Assembly: GCA_019456185.1 (NCBI GenBank)
Contig: VRUH01000016.1
Coordinates: 33,134 to 70,529, forward strand
Direction of reading: 5' to 3'
Source of the DNA: Candidatus Glassbacteria bacterium
Lineage (GTDB): Bacteria > Gemmatimonadota > Glassbacteria > GWA2-58-10
Length of the DNA stretch: 37,396 nt
The translations under genes were made by a program, and so were the position numbers. The notes under the pieces are model-generated. The model was not told the DNA's origin and searched no databases. It was given only the letters and a program-made list of their open reading frames with translations. This document shows positions 16,634 through 24,387 of the stretch, piece after piece; position 1 is the first letter of the stretch, and every line of letters begins with the position of its first letter.

Positions 16634-18868
16634 ATGAGCAAGCTGAGAGTCTCAACTTTGGTGATCGTAACTTGTGCACTGTATTGGGTCACGAGCGCGT
16701 CAGCTTTTGTTACGGAACTCCGTCAACGCGGCTACGCGCTGATCCCCGCTCCTCAGCAGGTAGAACTTCAGGCCGGTGACATTTCTCTCGACGGGTCGTG
16801 GGGGGTAACGGCAGAGGGGGTGGCTGACGGGGATATCGCGCGGCAGAGGCTTATCGAGGGAGCGCAAGAGCTGCATGGCCTGAAGTTTGGGGGTGAAGGC
16901 TCAGGTAAAGTAGTGCTGGAAATAGCCGCCGGGACCGTAACCGGCGTTGATGACCCCGCACTGCTGAAGCAGGGCTATCGCCTCACGATCGCACCCGGCA
17001 GGGTGGAAATCACCGCCAACGAGGCCCCGGGCCTGTTTTACGGGGTCCAGAGTTTCCTGCAGTTGCTGCGGTCCGGTGCCGATGGCGGTTACAGCCTGCC
17101 CGTGGGTACGATCACCGACTGGCCCGATCTCCAGCTCCGGTTCGTCCACTGGGACACCAAGCACAACCAGAAACGGATCTCGACGCTCAAGCGCCTGATC
17201 GACTGGCTGGCCTATTTCAAGGTCAACATGATCGGCTTCGAGATGGAAGACAAGTACGAATACCCCAGTCATCCGATAATCGGAGCGCCCGGAGCGTACA
17301 CCAAGGAGCAGATGCAGGAGCTGACCCGCTACGCTCTGAAGCGTCACATGCAGCTGGTCCCGGTAATCCAGAGTCCGGCCCACATGGCCTATGTGCTCAA
17401 GCACGAGCAGTTCGCCCACCTTCGGGCCGATGGTTCAAACTATCAGGCCTGCATGTGCGACCCCGAAGCGATCGAGCTGATCTTCGACATGTATGACGAC
17501 ATGATCGAGGCCACGCCCGGTGTGGAGTATTTCCATGTCTCGACCGATGAAGTCTACTATGCGGGGATCTGCGGTAAATGCGACCGGGAGTACAACGCTG
17601 AGAACCGCAGCCAGGCCTGGATCGATTTCGCGCTCAAGGCCCATGAATTCCTCAAGGCCCGGGGCCGCCGGATGCTGGCCTGGGTCGAGTACCCGCTGTT
17701 CGCCGAACACCTGCTGCAGCTTCCGCCGGACTTGATCGACGGCGTGATGGGCGGTGAACAGGATTTCCTCGATATGGAGGCCAAAGTCGGGATCAGGCAG
17801 CTGGCCTACAGCAGCACCCAGGGCGGAGAGTACCTGTTCCCCAACCACCTGCCGACTGTCTACCGGGGACGCTACACCAGGGGTCGGGTTGAGGGCAATG
17901 CGGGCACGGTTGTCCGCGGCCTGGAAATGGGCGCCAATCCGATCGGATCGTTCGCCGCGGCGTGGGATGACTCCGGGCTGCACGAGGAGACATTCTGGCT
18001 CGGCTGGGTCTCGGTAACCCAGTACGCCTGGACCCACAAATCGCCGACACCAGAGCAGACCGTGGCTGATTTCATGGACGCGTTCTACGGACCCGGTCAC
18101 GGCGACATGGTGGAGGTATACAACCTGCTCACAGAGGGTGCGCGCTTTTTCGAGGACGGCTGGGAGAGGATTGTCAGCAGGGAGCGCGATCCGGGTTACG
18201 GCAACAGCTACGGGCCCGGTGTCGGGACCACCCGCCGCGACCAGCTGCTCTTCCCGCCCTCGCTGCCAGACCCGGCCAGCCTGAGTATCGAGGCCACGTT
18301 CGAGAGTAAATACGCCGAGCAGATCGAGGGCGCCGGGGAGCTGCGGACGAACAACGACCGGCTGATCGCCCTGCTCAACCGTAACATGACCAAGCTGCAG
18401 CGCAACCGTTACAACCAGGAAGTCTATCTCAGTATCGCTCAGCTCGAACGTCACTTCATCGAAACCCTGCTCCAGCTCGACAGGGCCGAGAAGTCGCTGC
18501 TCTCGGCGGCTGCGGCGGCAGCCGAGGGCAAGCACGGCAACGCGGTTGCCAACCTTGTCGGGGCCAACAACACGGTGGCCGGGCTGCTGGAAAAGCGCGA
18601 GTGGATGTGGAGTAATCTGAAAACTGTCTGGGAGAAAAGCCGCTACGAGAAAGGGCGCAGCGTGGACGGCCGGGATTTCGTCCACGTGCTCGATGACGTG
18701 AAAGACCACTGGGCCGACCGCCGCAAGGGGCTGGACTACATGATGGCCCCGTTCCAGCGCATGGAGCTGCCCGCCTGGCGCGACAGCCTGGTGAAGATTA
18801 TCAACGTCTACGCCGAGAGCCACGGTGTGCCGGTGCAGGGGCTGGCCGTGCCCCGGCTGGAGGACTGA
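16634..18868 (+). CDS. Exported GH20-like beta-N-acetylhexosaminidase
   Basis: The protein has 744 aa with a signal peptide ending near TSASA. Residues ~35-150 match the N-terminal GH20b-type alpha/beta domain (YALIPAPQQVEL, APGLFYGVQSFLQLL). A TIM barrel follows: DWPDLQLRFVHWDTKHNQ, then YFKVNMIGFEMEDKYEYP. The catalytic Asp-Glu pair lies in HVSTDEVYY (His301, Asp305, Glu306). GH20 enzymes use the substrate's acetamido group as nucleophile, oriented by the Asp, with Glu as acid/base. The C-terminal ~200 residues are helical and unassigned, including an Ala-rich helix. A GGAGGAG site precedes the ATG. The nearest neighbours are an exported DUF1080 protein and other glycan enzymes, consistent with extracellular aminosugar glycan degradation. 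Confidence 0.85.
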   Translation: MSKLRVSTLVIVTCALYWVTSASAFVTELRQRGYALIPAPQQVELQAGDISLDGSWGVTAEGVADGDIARQRLIEGAQELHGLKFGGEGSGKVVLEIAAGTVTGVDDPALLKQGYRLTIAPGRVEITANEAPGLFYGVQSFLQLLRSGADGGYSLPVGTITDWPDLQLRFVHWDTKHNQKRISTLKRLIDWLAYFKVNMIGFEMEDKYEYPSHPIIGAPGAYTKEQMQELTRYALKRHMQLVPVIQSPAHMAYVLKHEQFAHLRADGSNYQACMCDPEAIELIFDMYDDMIEATPGVEYFHVSTDEVYYAGICGKCDREYNAENRSQAWIDFALKAHEFLKARGRRMLAWVEYPLFAEHLLQLPPDLIDGVMGGEQDFLDMEAKVGIRQLAYSSTQGGEYLFPNHLPTVYRGRYTRGRVEGNAGTVVRGLEMGANPIGSFAAAWDDSGLHEETFWLGWVSVTQYAWTHKSPTPEQTVADFMDAFYGPGHGDMVEVYNLLTEGARFFEDGWERIVSRERDPGYGNSYGPGVGTTRRDQLLFPPSLPDPASLSIEATFESKYAEQIEGAGELRTNNDRLIALLNRNMTKLQRNRYNQEVYLSIAQLERHFIETLLQLDRAEKSLLSAAAAAAEGKHGNAVANLVGANNTVAGLLEKREWMWSNLKTVWEKSRYEKGRSVDGRDFVHVLDDVKDHWADRRKGLDYMMAPFQRMELPAWRDSLVKIINVYAESHGVPVQGLAVPRLED

Positions 18869-18911
18869 CCCGGCAAAGTACCTGTGATTGCACGTGGGGC
18901 GAAAGATGGAA

Positions 18912-18942
18912 ACGGGAGACCCGAAGTGTCTCCCGTTTTTTT
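18912..18942 (+). terminator. Intrinsic terminator after the GH20 gene
   Basis: ACGGGAGAC (18912-18920) pairs perfectly with GTCTCCCGT (18928-18936) around a 7-nt loop. A seven-T run follows directly, 43 bp after the GH20 stop. Confidence 0.92.
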
Positions 18943-18943
18943 A

Positions 18944-19020
18944 TCGACCCTGCTGCTGTGGGTGATTTGCACCGCCAGCGGTGGGGGAGGGGACTCAGGG
19001 GCGGAAAAGCCGGCCCCGGC
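18944..19020 (+). pseudogene. Remnant of the duplicated lipoprotein family (signal region only, lipobox Cys lost)
   Basis: This stretch encodes STLLLWVICTASGGGGDSGA, then EKPAPA. It closely mirrors the signal region of the lipoprotein at 21347 (SILLLAVFCTACGGGADSGA, EKPAPE), including a near-identical DNA block ending GGACTCAGGGGCGGAAAAGC. The lipidated Cys codon TGC is AGC (Ser) here, at 18977-18979. No ribosome site or start fits, because the GH20 terminator lies immediately upstream, and homology stops after about 77 bp. It is a dead third copy of the family. The remaining DNA up to 19225 holds no gene I can support. Confidence 0.7.
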
Positions 19021-19225
19021 GGCTGGCCTTGTACATTGGCAGAAAAAAGTCTCTAACTCCCGCCAGTCAACAAACTTGTCGATCTTCTGAAGAAGAGTAT
19101 CGCTTCTGTGATACTGAAATTGGAGGAATAATTTACTAAAAAGCCGACACTATTAATGTGAAGACACGGCACTTTTGGTTAGCTGCAATAATGTTCCCTT
19201 TTTTTCCTTTCAAACCGGAGACATC

Positions 19226-20353
19226 ATGATTGTACTGGACCGCTCTACAAAAATCGGACTGTCGTTTTTATTTTTGTTACTCTTTGCTGGTGCTGCAAAA
19301 GCTCAAACAGATGTCATTGACTTCGAGTCCGGGCGCTGGGTGTTCCTGGGTTCTGATACCAAAGTAGAGAGCTACCTCGGGGAAAAAAGCCTTACCGGCA
19401 GAGCCTATCTCGAAGGTGTGGAGTTTGAAAACGGAACCATCGAGTGGGATATGGCCGTTGAGGGAAGCCAAGCCTATGCGGGGATTTATTTCAGGATGCA
19501 ATCCGAAGCAGATCATGAATTGTTCTACCTGCGCCCCCAGGCAACCGATAAGTTCGATGCCCTGCAATATATGCCCCAATTTAATGGATTGGAGGCTTGG
19601 CAGTTGTATAGCGGAGATGGATTTACGGCTGAAGCTGCTATCCCGTTCAAGCGCTGGTTTCATGTTAAAATGGAAGTTTCAGGCAAGCAGGCAAGGGTCT
19701 ATCTCGACAACTCGGACGAACCGGCTTTGGTTATTGACGACCTGAAACACGGCGTCAGTAAAGGTTCTATAGGTCCCTGGAGCTACGGCAGCGGTCTGGC
19801 ACAGTCTGTTCATTTTGCCAATTTCAGGTATAGTGAGGATAACGGGATTAGCTTTGAAGCCGCGCCGGAACCTAAGACTCCCGCGGGAATGATAACCGGA
19901 TGGCAGCTTTCTCAAGTCTTCGAGGCGAACGGGATCGATACTGAGCTTTCCCTTGATTCACAAAAAGTATCGACTATCGCGTGGCAAGCAATCAGCAGCG
20001 AATCATCCGGTCTGGTGAATATCGCGCGTTTCCGCAAACACCCCGGAAAAAGTTACGTCCTGGCAAGGACTCTTATTCGTTCCGGAAAAGAGCAGGTAAA
20101 AAAACTCAACTTCGGATATAGCGACAGGATAAATATTTTTCTCAATGGAAAGATTTTATTTAACGGGAACAGCCAGTTTCGCTCTAGAGACCCCGGGTTC
20201 CTGGGAATCGTCGGCTTGAATGACGCCGTTTTTCTGGACCTGAAAAAGGGCGATAATGAATTAGTATTAATGGTTTTTGAAGCGTATGGAGGCTGGGGAT
20301 ATATCGGCCGGTTGGAAGACATGGAGGGCCTTGAACTGCAAAGCGCAGACTAA
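19226..20353 (+). CDS. Exported two-domain DUF1080/LamG-like and jelly-roll protein
   Basis: The protein has 375 aa from the ATG at 19226, with CGGAG upstream; the signal peptide ends near GAAKAQ. Residues ~25-205 form a concanavalin-like sandwich typical of DUF1080 relatives: IDFESGRWVFLGSDTKVESY, AYAGIYFRMQSEADHELFYL, ARVYLDNSDEPALVIDDL. Residues ~220-375 look like a galactose-binding jelly roll (WQLSQVFEANG, INIFLNGKILFNGNS, DNELVLMVFEAYGGWGYIGR). No catalytic residues can be named. A frameshifted paralogue of the first domain follows 81 bp downstream (shared DDLKHG and NDLKHG motifs). The DNA is AT-richer than in the flanking glycan genes, suggesting separate acquisition. Confidence 0.72.
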   Translation: MIVLDRSTKIGLSFLFLLLFAGAAKAQTDVIDFESGRWVFLGSDTKVESYLGEKSLTGRAYLEGVEFENGTIEWDMAVEGSQAYAGIYFRMQSEADHELFYLRPQATDKFDALQYMPQFNGLEAWQLYSGDGFTAEAAIPFKRWFHVKMEVSGKQARVYLDNSDEPALVIDDLKHGVSKGSIGPWSYGSGLAQSVHFANFRYSEDNGISFEAAPEPKTPAGMITGWQLSQVFEANGIDTELSLDSQKVSTIAWQAISSESSGLVNIARFRKHPGKSYVLARTLIRSGKEQVKKLNFGYSDRINIFLNGKILFNGNSQFRSRDPGFLGIVGLNDAVFLDLKKGDNELVLMVFEAYGGWGYIGRLEDMEGLELQSAD

Positions 20354-20434
20354 AGTTTGCATTTACCAGACAAAGATTGAAATTGATTTTCGAATCCAAC
20401 CTGAAGTGTAAAATTTGAGGGGAAGGAAAATATT

Positions 20435-21122
20435 TTGCGCAGATCACTTATCTGGTCAGCCACGGCAGCAATGTTCTTTGGGATGTTCGGTATTTCCCGG
20501 GCCACGGAAAAAATAGTTCCCTTAACCTCGCCTGACGAAATCGAGTCTGTTAACGTCATGGCTGAAGCCGTCGAGTATCATGGCAAACGCGCGCTTCGTC
20601 TGACTTCGACGACTAAGGAGTCCGGCACTGAAACGCTCGGGATCATCCCGGAGCTTGAAATCGATGACGGGATTATTGAAGTGGAATTAGCAGGCGAACC
20701 CGGCCCCGGAACACAACCGACGCATTGGGGGCTTTGTCGGCATCGCGTTTCGCGTCAATCCGGATGATCCGCAGCATTACGAATGCTTCTACCTGCGTCC
20801 GTCAAACGGCAGAGCCGATAACCAGCAGCAGCGGAACCATTCCTGCCAGTATGTTTCGCATCCTGATTATCCGTGGCACAAACTACGAAAGGAGTACCCC
20901 GGCAGATACGAATCATATGTCGATCTGGTTCCAGGAGAATGGACGAAATTGAAGATTGTCGTAGAAGGCAAAAAAGCGCAGTTGTATGTAAACTGCAGCG
21001 AGCAGCCATGCCTGATTGTTAATGATCTGAAACATGGCAGGTCAAAGGGCACCGTGGCGTTATGGATAGCGCGCGGTACGCTCGCCCATTTCCGGAATCT
21101 GACTGTCAGTCCGCTGCCGTAG
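20435..21122 (+). pseudogene. Frameshifted DUF1080-like exported protein
   Basis: The frame opens at TTG 20435 behind AGGGGAAGG and encodes a signal peptide (RRSLIWSATAAMFFGMFGIS) and a DUF1080-like start (IVPLTSPDEIESVNVMAEAV, GIIPELEIDDGIIEVELAG). The frame breaks at a run of five G (20727-20731). With four G it reads on without interruption as THWGFVGIAFRVNPDDPQ, then HYECFYLRPSNGRADNQQ, VPGEWTKLKIVVEGKKAQ and NDLKHGRSKGTVALW, to a TAG at 21120. The joined product is about 228 aa and complete. This is either a real one-base frameshift or a sequencing error in the homopolymer. It is paralogous to the first domain of the gene just upstream. Confidence 0.8.
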
Positions 21123-21286
21123 CCAAAGTAATTCTCCTTCCAGAGGACCGTTGAAAAAACAATTAAAGCCTAGATTGGAGGGATTGCCTGTTTATCACAA
21201 CTATTTAAAATTAGATAGTTGGCGTAGAGACAGCTAGTTTTTCCAAACACTGGGATTATTTCAAAGGTCTCGGCTAGTAACAGGTA

Positions 21287-21315
21287 TTGCCGAATCAATA
21301 CGGAAGATGTATTAT
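21287..21315 (+). promoter_or_regulatory. Promoter of lipoprotein copy A
   Basis: TTGCCG (-35) and TATTAT (-10, five of six to consensus) are 17 bp apart. The same two boxes with the same spacing occur before copy B while the spacer between them has diverged in part, which supports a functional promoter. Confidence 0.6.
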
Positions 21316-21346
21316 GAGATAGTGACCTGAGTGAGGGAGAGCTGGA

Positions 21347-22054
21347 TTGAGCGCACACTATCGGAAAGAGTTCTCTATCCTCCTGCTGGCGGTGTTTTGT
21401 ACCGCCTGCGGCGGGGGAGCGGACTCAGGGGCGGAAAAGCCGGCCCCCGAGGCCCGGATGCGGCAGCAGACCGGGCTTAGCGCTCTGCATGCGGATACGG
21501 CCACCTCCCTGATGGATACCCGCCCGCCGATCAACAAGTATAATACACCCTATCTGTTTCCCCACGAGCACCCCGACCTGCCGGAGCCTATCGCCGACTG
21601 GCTGAGCGAGCGGGGGTACGTGATTCCGCAGAATATACCGGAACACTTCCCAGATCAGTTAAAGGAAGAAATGTATCCAGTTAATGTGGTAAGAGGTGAA
21701 TTTGCCAGAGCTGGACAGACTGATTATGCTGTGTTGAGCACCGATGGGAAAAAGACTTGTATATTCGTTTTTTGGAATGCGACAGTTGATAGTTTCGATA
21801 TAATAGATAAGCAGCCGTGGTATATTAATAGGGAATACAAATTTACCAGTTTGGATATGGATTGTTGTTCCTTTTATATCTGGATAGCAAAAAAGGAGTT
21901 AATATTAAGGCAACATGATTTGGCTAGTGAATATGCGGATGTACCGCTTCCTCCTATTGAGCATGATGGAATAGACTACGGGATTTACGAGTCAGGCTCA
22001 AATATCCTTTACTACTCTAACTGCGAATGGATTGTTTTGCCGGGCGCAGATTGA
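21347..22054 (+). CDS. Lipoprotein of unknown function, copy A (possible partner of LAS peptidase)
   Basis: The protein has 235 aa from a TTG start with GAGGGAGA upstream. The start is confirmed by copy B, where the TTG sits at the same 63-bp distance from the same promoter. The signal peptide leads to Cys21 (FCTACGGG), the likely lipidation site, although the -3 residue is unusual. The mature part shares two blocks with copy B: residues ~38-95 (QTGLSALHADTATSLMDTRP, NTPYLFP, HPDLPEPIADWL, RGYVIPQ) and KKTCIFVFWNATVDSFDIID, then HDGIDYGIYESG near the end. Between these the copies differ. I recognise no family. The 5' third is GC-rich and the remainder AT-rich. Its convergent neighbour is a peptidase remnant 30 bp past the stop. 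Confidence 0.75.
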   Translation: MSAHYRKEFSILLLAVFCTACGGGADSGAEKPAPEARMRQQTGLSALHADTATSLMDTRPPINKYNTPYLFPHEHPDLPEPIADWLSERGYVIPQNIPEHFPDQLKEEMYPVNVVRGEFARAGQTDYAVLSTDGKKTCIFVFWNATVDSFDIIDKQPWYINREYKFTSLDMDCCSFYIWIAKKELILRQHDLASEYADVPLPPIEHDGIDYGIYESGSNILYYSNCEWIVLPGAD

Positions 22055-22084
22055 GTAATAGTAATGTGTCAGATCAAGTTCTGC

Positions 22085-22245
22085 CTATTGCATATGAACA
22101 GAACAGTGATAATGCTCTTTCGGAGTACCTATCTTATGCCTATTGGCCGTATTAAAGAGTTTTCCACCAGTTCTTTCCGGCCCCAATGGGAATCGGGATG
22201 AGTTTCTTCGTCATTCGTGTAGGTCTTGATGTATGGGTGGTTCCT
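22085..22245 (-). pseudogene. Remnant of an LAS-type peptidase paralogue
   Basis: The minus strand from 22245 encodes NHPYIKTYTNDEETHPDSHW, then GRKELVEN, matching the intact peptidase's DHPYIETYTRDGAHPDSHW, then GREKLV. About 40 bp later, in another frame, PKEHYHCSVHMQ and a TAG stop (22085) match the intact protein's ending HWHCSVHISL. The N-terminal two thirds and the motif-I part (S-x3-H-x6-D) are missing. The stop-to-stop convergence with lipoprotein copy A mirrors the intact pair, so this is a decayed duplicate of the same two-gene unit. Confidence 0.8.
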
Positions 22246-22273
22246 GGCGGCTTAGAATTTTCTTTAATCAGTA

Positions 22274-22302
22274 TTGCCGAATTATTACGGAAGATGTATT
22301 AT
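22274..22302 (+). promoter_or_regulatory. Promoter of lipoprotein copy B
   Basis: TTGCCG and TATTAT are separated by 17 bp, as in copy A. The TTG start of the gene lies at the same distance downstream. Confidence 0.6.
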
Positions 22303-22333
22303 ATGTGTTGAACGCAACCGGAGGGATGCCGTA

Positions 22334-23029
22334 TTGGCAGTTAATCACCATCAAATGCTTTTGGGCCTGTTAATCACCTGCCTGCTGGTAGCCTGCGGCG
22401 GAGGGCAGGAGGCGGGCCGTGAGCAGCTTACACCCGAGGCGCTGATGCAGCAGCAAACCGGGCTAAGCGCTTTGTATGCGGATACAGCCGCTTCCCTGCT
22501 GGATACCCGCCCGCCGATTGATAAGCGCAATACACCTTACCTGTTTCCCCGCGAGCATCCGGATTTGCCGGAGCATATTGCCGACTGGCTGGATGAGCGA
22601 GGCTATGTTATTCCGCAGTTAAAACCTATAACTCCAATGGATAATTTTGGTCCCAGCAATGTTGTGAGTGGAGAGTTAAACGTAAAAGGGCAAAAAGATT
22701 GGGCTGTTTATTGCACCGACAGGAAAAAGACTTGTATATTTGTTTTTTGGAATGCATCAGTTGATAGTTTCGATATAATAGATAAGCAACCTACTAGTAT
22801 AGGATACAGACACCATTTCAGCAAATCAGACCTCTGGTGCTGTTCGTATCATATTTCTGTCGCTGATAGCTCTTACATCACCCGGATGTATGATTTATTT
22901 GGTTACCCAGATGACCAAGAATTGCCTCCAATCGTACACGACGGGATTGATTATGGTATTTATGAATCAGGAACTTACGTGTTTTACTACTACAATAATA
23001 AATGGCAAGTGCTTCCAGGTGCTGATTGA
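22334..23029 (+). CDS. Lipoprotein of unknown function, copy B (next to intact LAS peptidase)
   Basis: The protein has 231 aa from TTG 22334, chosen because GGAGGG lies 8 bp upstream, the position equals that in copy A, and the lipobox LVAC then puts the lipidated residue at Cys21, as in copy A. The frame is open further upstream but enters the promoter. Conserved blocks: QTGLSALYADTAASLLDTRP, NTPYLFPREHPDLPEHIADW, KKTCIFVFWNASVDSFDIID, HDGIDYGIYESG. The segments between them differ strongly from copy A, and WCCSYH replaces DCCSFY. The stop lies 1 bp from the stop of the convergent peptidase gene. No known family is recognised. An envelope-anchored partner or inhibitor of that peptidase is the simplest idea, but it is inference. 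Confidence 0.75.
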   Translation: MAVNHHQMLLGLLITCLLVACGGGQEAGREQLTPEALMQQQTGLSALYADTAASLLDTRPPIDKRNTPYLFPREHPDLPEHIADWLDERGYVIPQLKPITPMDNFGPSNVVSGELNVKGQKDWAVYCTDRKKTCIFVFWNASVDSFDIIDKQPTSIGYRHHFSKSDLWCCSYHISVADSSYITRMYDLFGYPDDQELPPIVHDGIDYGIYESGTYVFYYYNNKWQVLPGAD

Positions 23030-23030
23030 T

Positions 23031-24194
23031 TTATAAAGAGATATGTACCGAGCAATGCCAATGAAGGATTTTGCCGTGAAAAAGTACGTAATCGAAATAT
23101 TCCTTAAGATTTTTGTGTAACCAGCTTATTTGTTTCTTATTCATTCTCCAATGGTTAATATCAACATTTTGTCCCCACTTATGATTACCGTGAGATTCTA
23201 TATGCCCTCCCCAAGGTAAACTCAAGTCATTGACCCATAATTTCCTCTGATCATCAGTTACTTCCCCGAACCGCCCGGCTTCCAACTCCCGCCCGAAAGC
23301 ATCGGCCAGGTCGGTTATCGCGGTCACCAGTTTTTCCCGGCCCCAGTGTGAGTCGGGATGTGCACCGTCGCGAGTGTAGGTTTCTATATACGGATGGTCA
23401 ACTGCGCTGAGGTCTTCCATGGTCTCGGCAAATTTCACCTCCAGCGGGAAATCGCACTTGCCGAATCCCTGCATTACCAGCGTTATTCTAAACCTGGAGC
23501 AGAAATCAGTCGCCTGGTAATTCACCGTTACCGACCGGCCGCTGTGCGGTATCTCGAACTCCAGCGCCGGGTCACTACCGGATGTGGCTCTGGCCGAAAT
23601 AAGGTCGGTGCTGAACGTCCCGGTAAATTCCGGTTCGCGCCCCACGTCATGGTAATGGCCGCCGAATGGGATCGTGGCCACATGCTCTATCGCCAGTGAG
23701 ACCTGCGCCCCTTCAGTACCGGTAATCACAAAATCCGCGGCTGGAGGATAAGATTGCTCTGAGGTGCCGCCCGGATGGAGCAGCACGAGCGGGTAAGCGC
23801 TCGTACCGGGACTCAGCGCAGTCCCGTTAAATATTACAGATGATCTCCGCTCCGTTTCGCGCAGAGCGTTCTGCGTCGCATTCCGGGCCTCGCGGATTTG
23901 CCGGGCATGCTTTTGCAATTGCCTGGTTTCTTGAGTATTGCCGCTGATCCTGCTGACCAGTCGTTCCAGTTGCTGCGGGATTTTAGCGCTTTTGTTCAGC
24001 ATTATTCGCGCGGCGCGTTTCACCCTGCTTCTCTCAGCTTCCCACGGCCCTCCTTTAATGCCGCTTGCCAAAGCCTTGACCCCGCGCTCCAACTCTTGCA
24101 TCGCCTGCACGGTATCCCGGTCGCTCACGTCATACTCCAACATGATAGCGTCGATTGCTCTTGCTTCGGCCAGTAATTGTTCGAAAATTCCCAT
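23031..24194 (-). CDS. LAS-superfamily zinc metallopeptidase (murein-endopeptidase-like) with helical N-terminus
   Basis: The protein has 387 aa. Residues 1-~120 are charged and helical, probably coiled coil (ELERGVKALASGIKGGPWEA, LQKHARQIREARNATQNALR), with no Sec signal. Residues ~125-260 look like an immunoglobulin-type sandwich (IPFGGHYHDVGREPEFTGTF, VNYQATDFCSRFRI). The C-terminal part carries the LAS zinc motifs exactly: Ser334-x3-His338-x6-Asp345 (SHGNHKWGQNVDIN) and His378-Trp-His380 (HWHCSVH). In MepA, VanX and related enzymes these residues bind zinc, and most members cut peptidoglycan cross-links or stem peptides. The coding DNA turns AT-rich from about residue 310, where the catalytic part begins, as if that part had been exchanged. 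It converges on lipoprotein copy B with 1 bp between stops. Export would need a non-Sec route. Confidence 0.8.
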   Translation of the reverse strand: MGIFEQLLAEARAIDAIMLEYDVSDRDTVQAMQELERGVKALASGIKGGPWEAERSRVKRAARIMLNKSAKIPQQLERLVSRISGNTQETRQLQKHARQIREARNATQNALRETERRSSVIFNGTALSPGTSAYPLVLLHPGGTSEQSYPPAADFVITGTEGAQVSLAIEHVATIPFGGHYHDVGREPEFTGTFSTDLISARATSGSDPALEFEIPHSGRSVTVNYQATDFCSRFRITLVMQGFGKCDFPLEVKFAETMEDLSAVDHPYIETYTRDGAHPDSHWGREKLVTAITDLADAFGRELEAGRFGEVTDDQRKLWVNDLSLPWGGHIESHGNHKWGQNVDINHWRMNKKQISWLHKNLKEYFDYVLFHGKILHWHCSVHISL

Positions 24195-24387
24195 GTTGCC
24201 CCCAGGTTACTGAGAATAGTCCTGCACACCAGTTATTCTGGCCTTAAAATAACACGGAATACCGGCCATGTCCAGCGCAACTGGTTAATTAGTATACGTT
24301 TAGGTGGATTATGCGAATAATATTATTTCTGTCGGATCGGGAGGAAATGGCTGAATGAACAATTTTTTTTCAGCAGTGGAATCGCAT

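Larger units (their letters stand above)
21284..23029 (+). repeat. Tandem duplication of promoter plus lipoprotein gene (987-bp offset)
   Basis: The block starting GTATTGCCGAAT at 21284 recurs at 22271. In both copies the promoter, the TTG start 63 bp downstream, the lipidated Cys21 and large parts of the lipoprotein coding region line up. The first unit also keeps a remnant of the convergent peptidase. The copies have diverged, especially in the middle and 3' coding parts. Confidence 0.8.

Noticed and set aside
19096-19115. AGTATC-N8-GATACT palindrome upstream of the exported two-domain protein
   Set aside because: Only 6-bp arms with an 8-bp centre, and no promoter boxes nearby; may be chance.
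19175-19225. Upstream in-frame extension of the two-domain exported protein
   Set aside because: The extension would bury the signal peptide behind 17 unlikely residues; the ATG at 19226 has a ribosome site and gives a standard signal.
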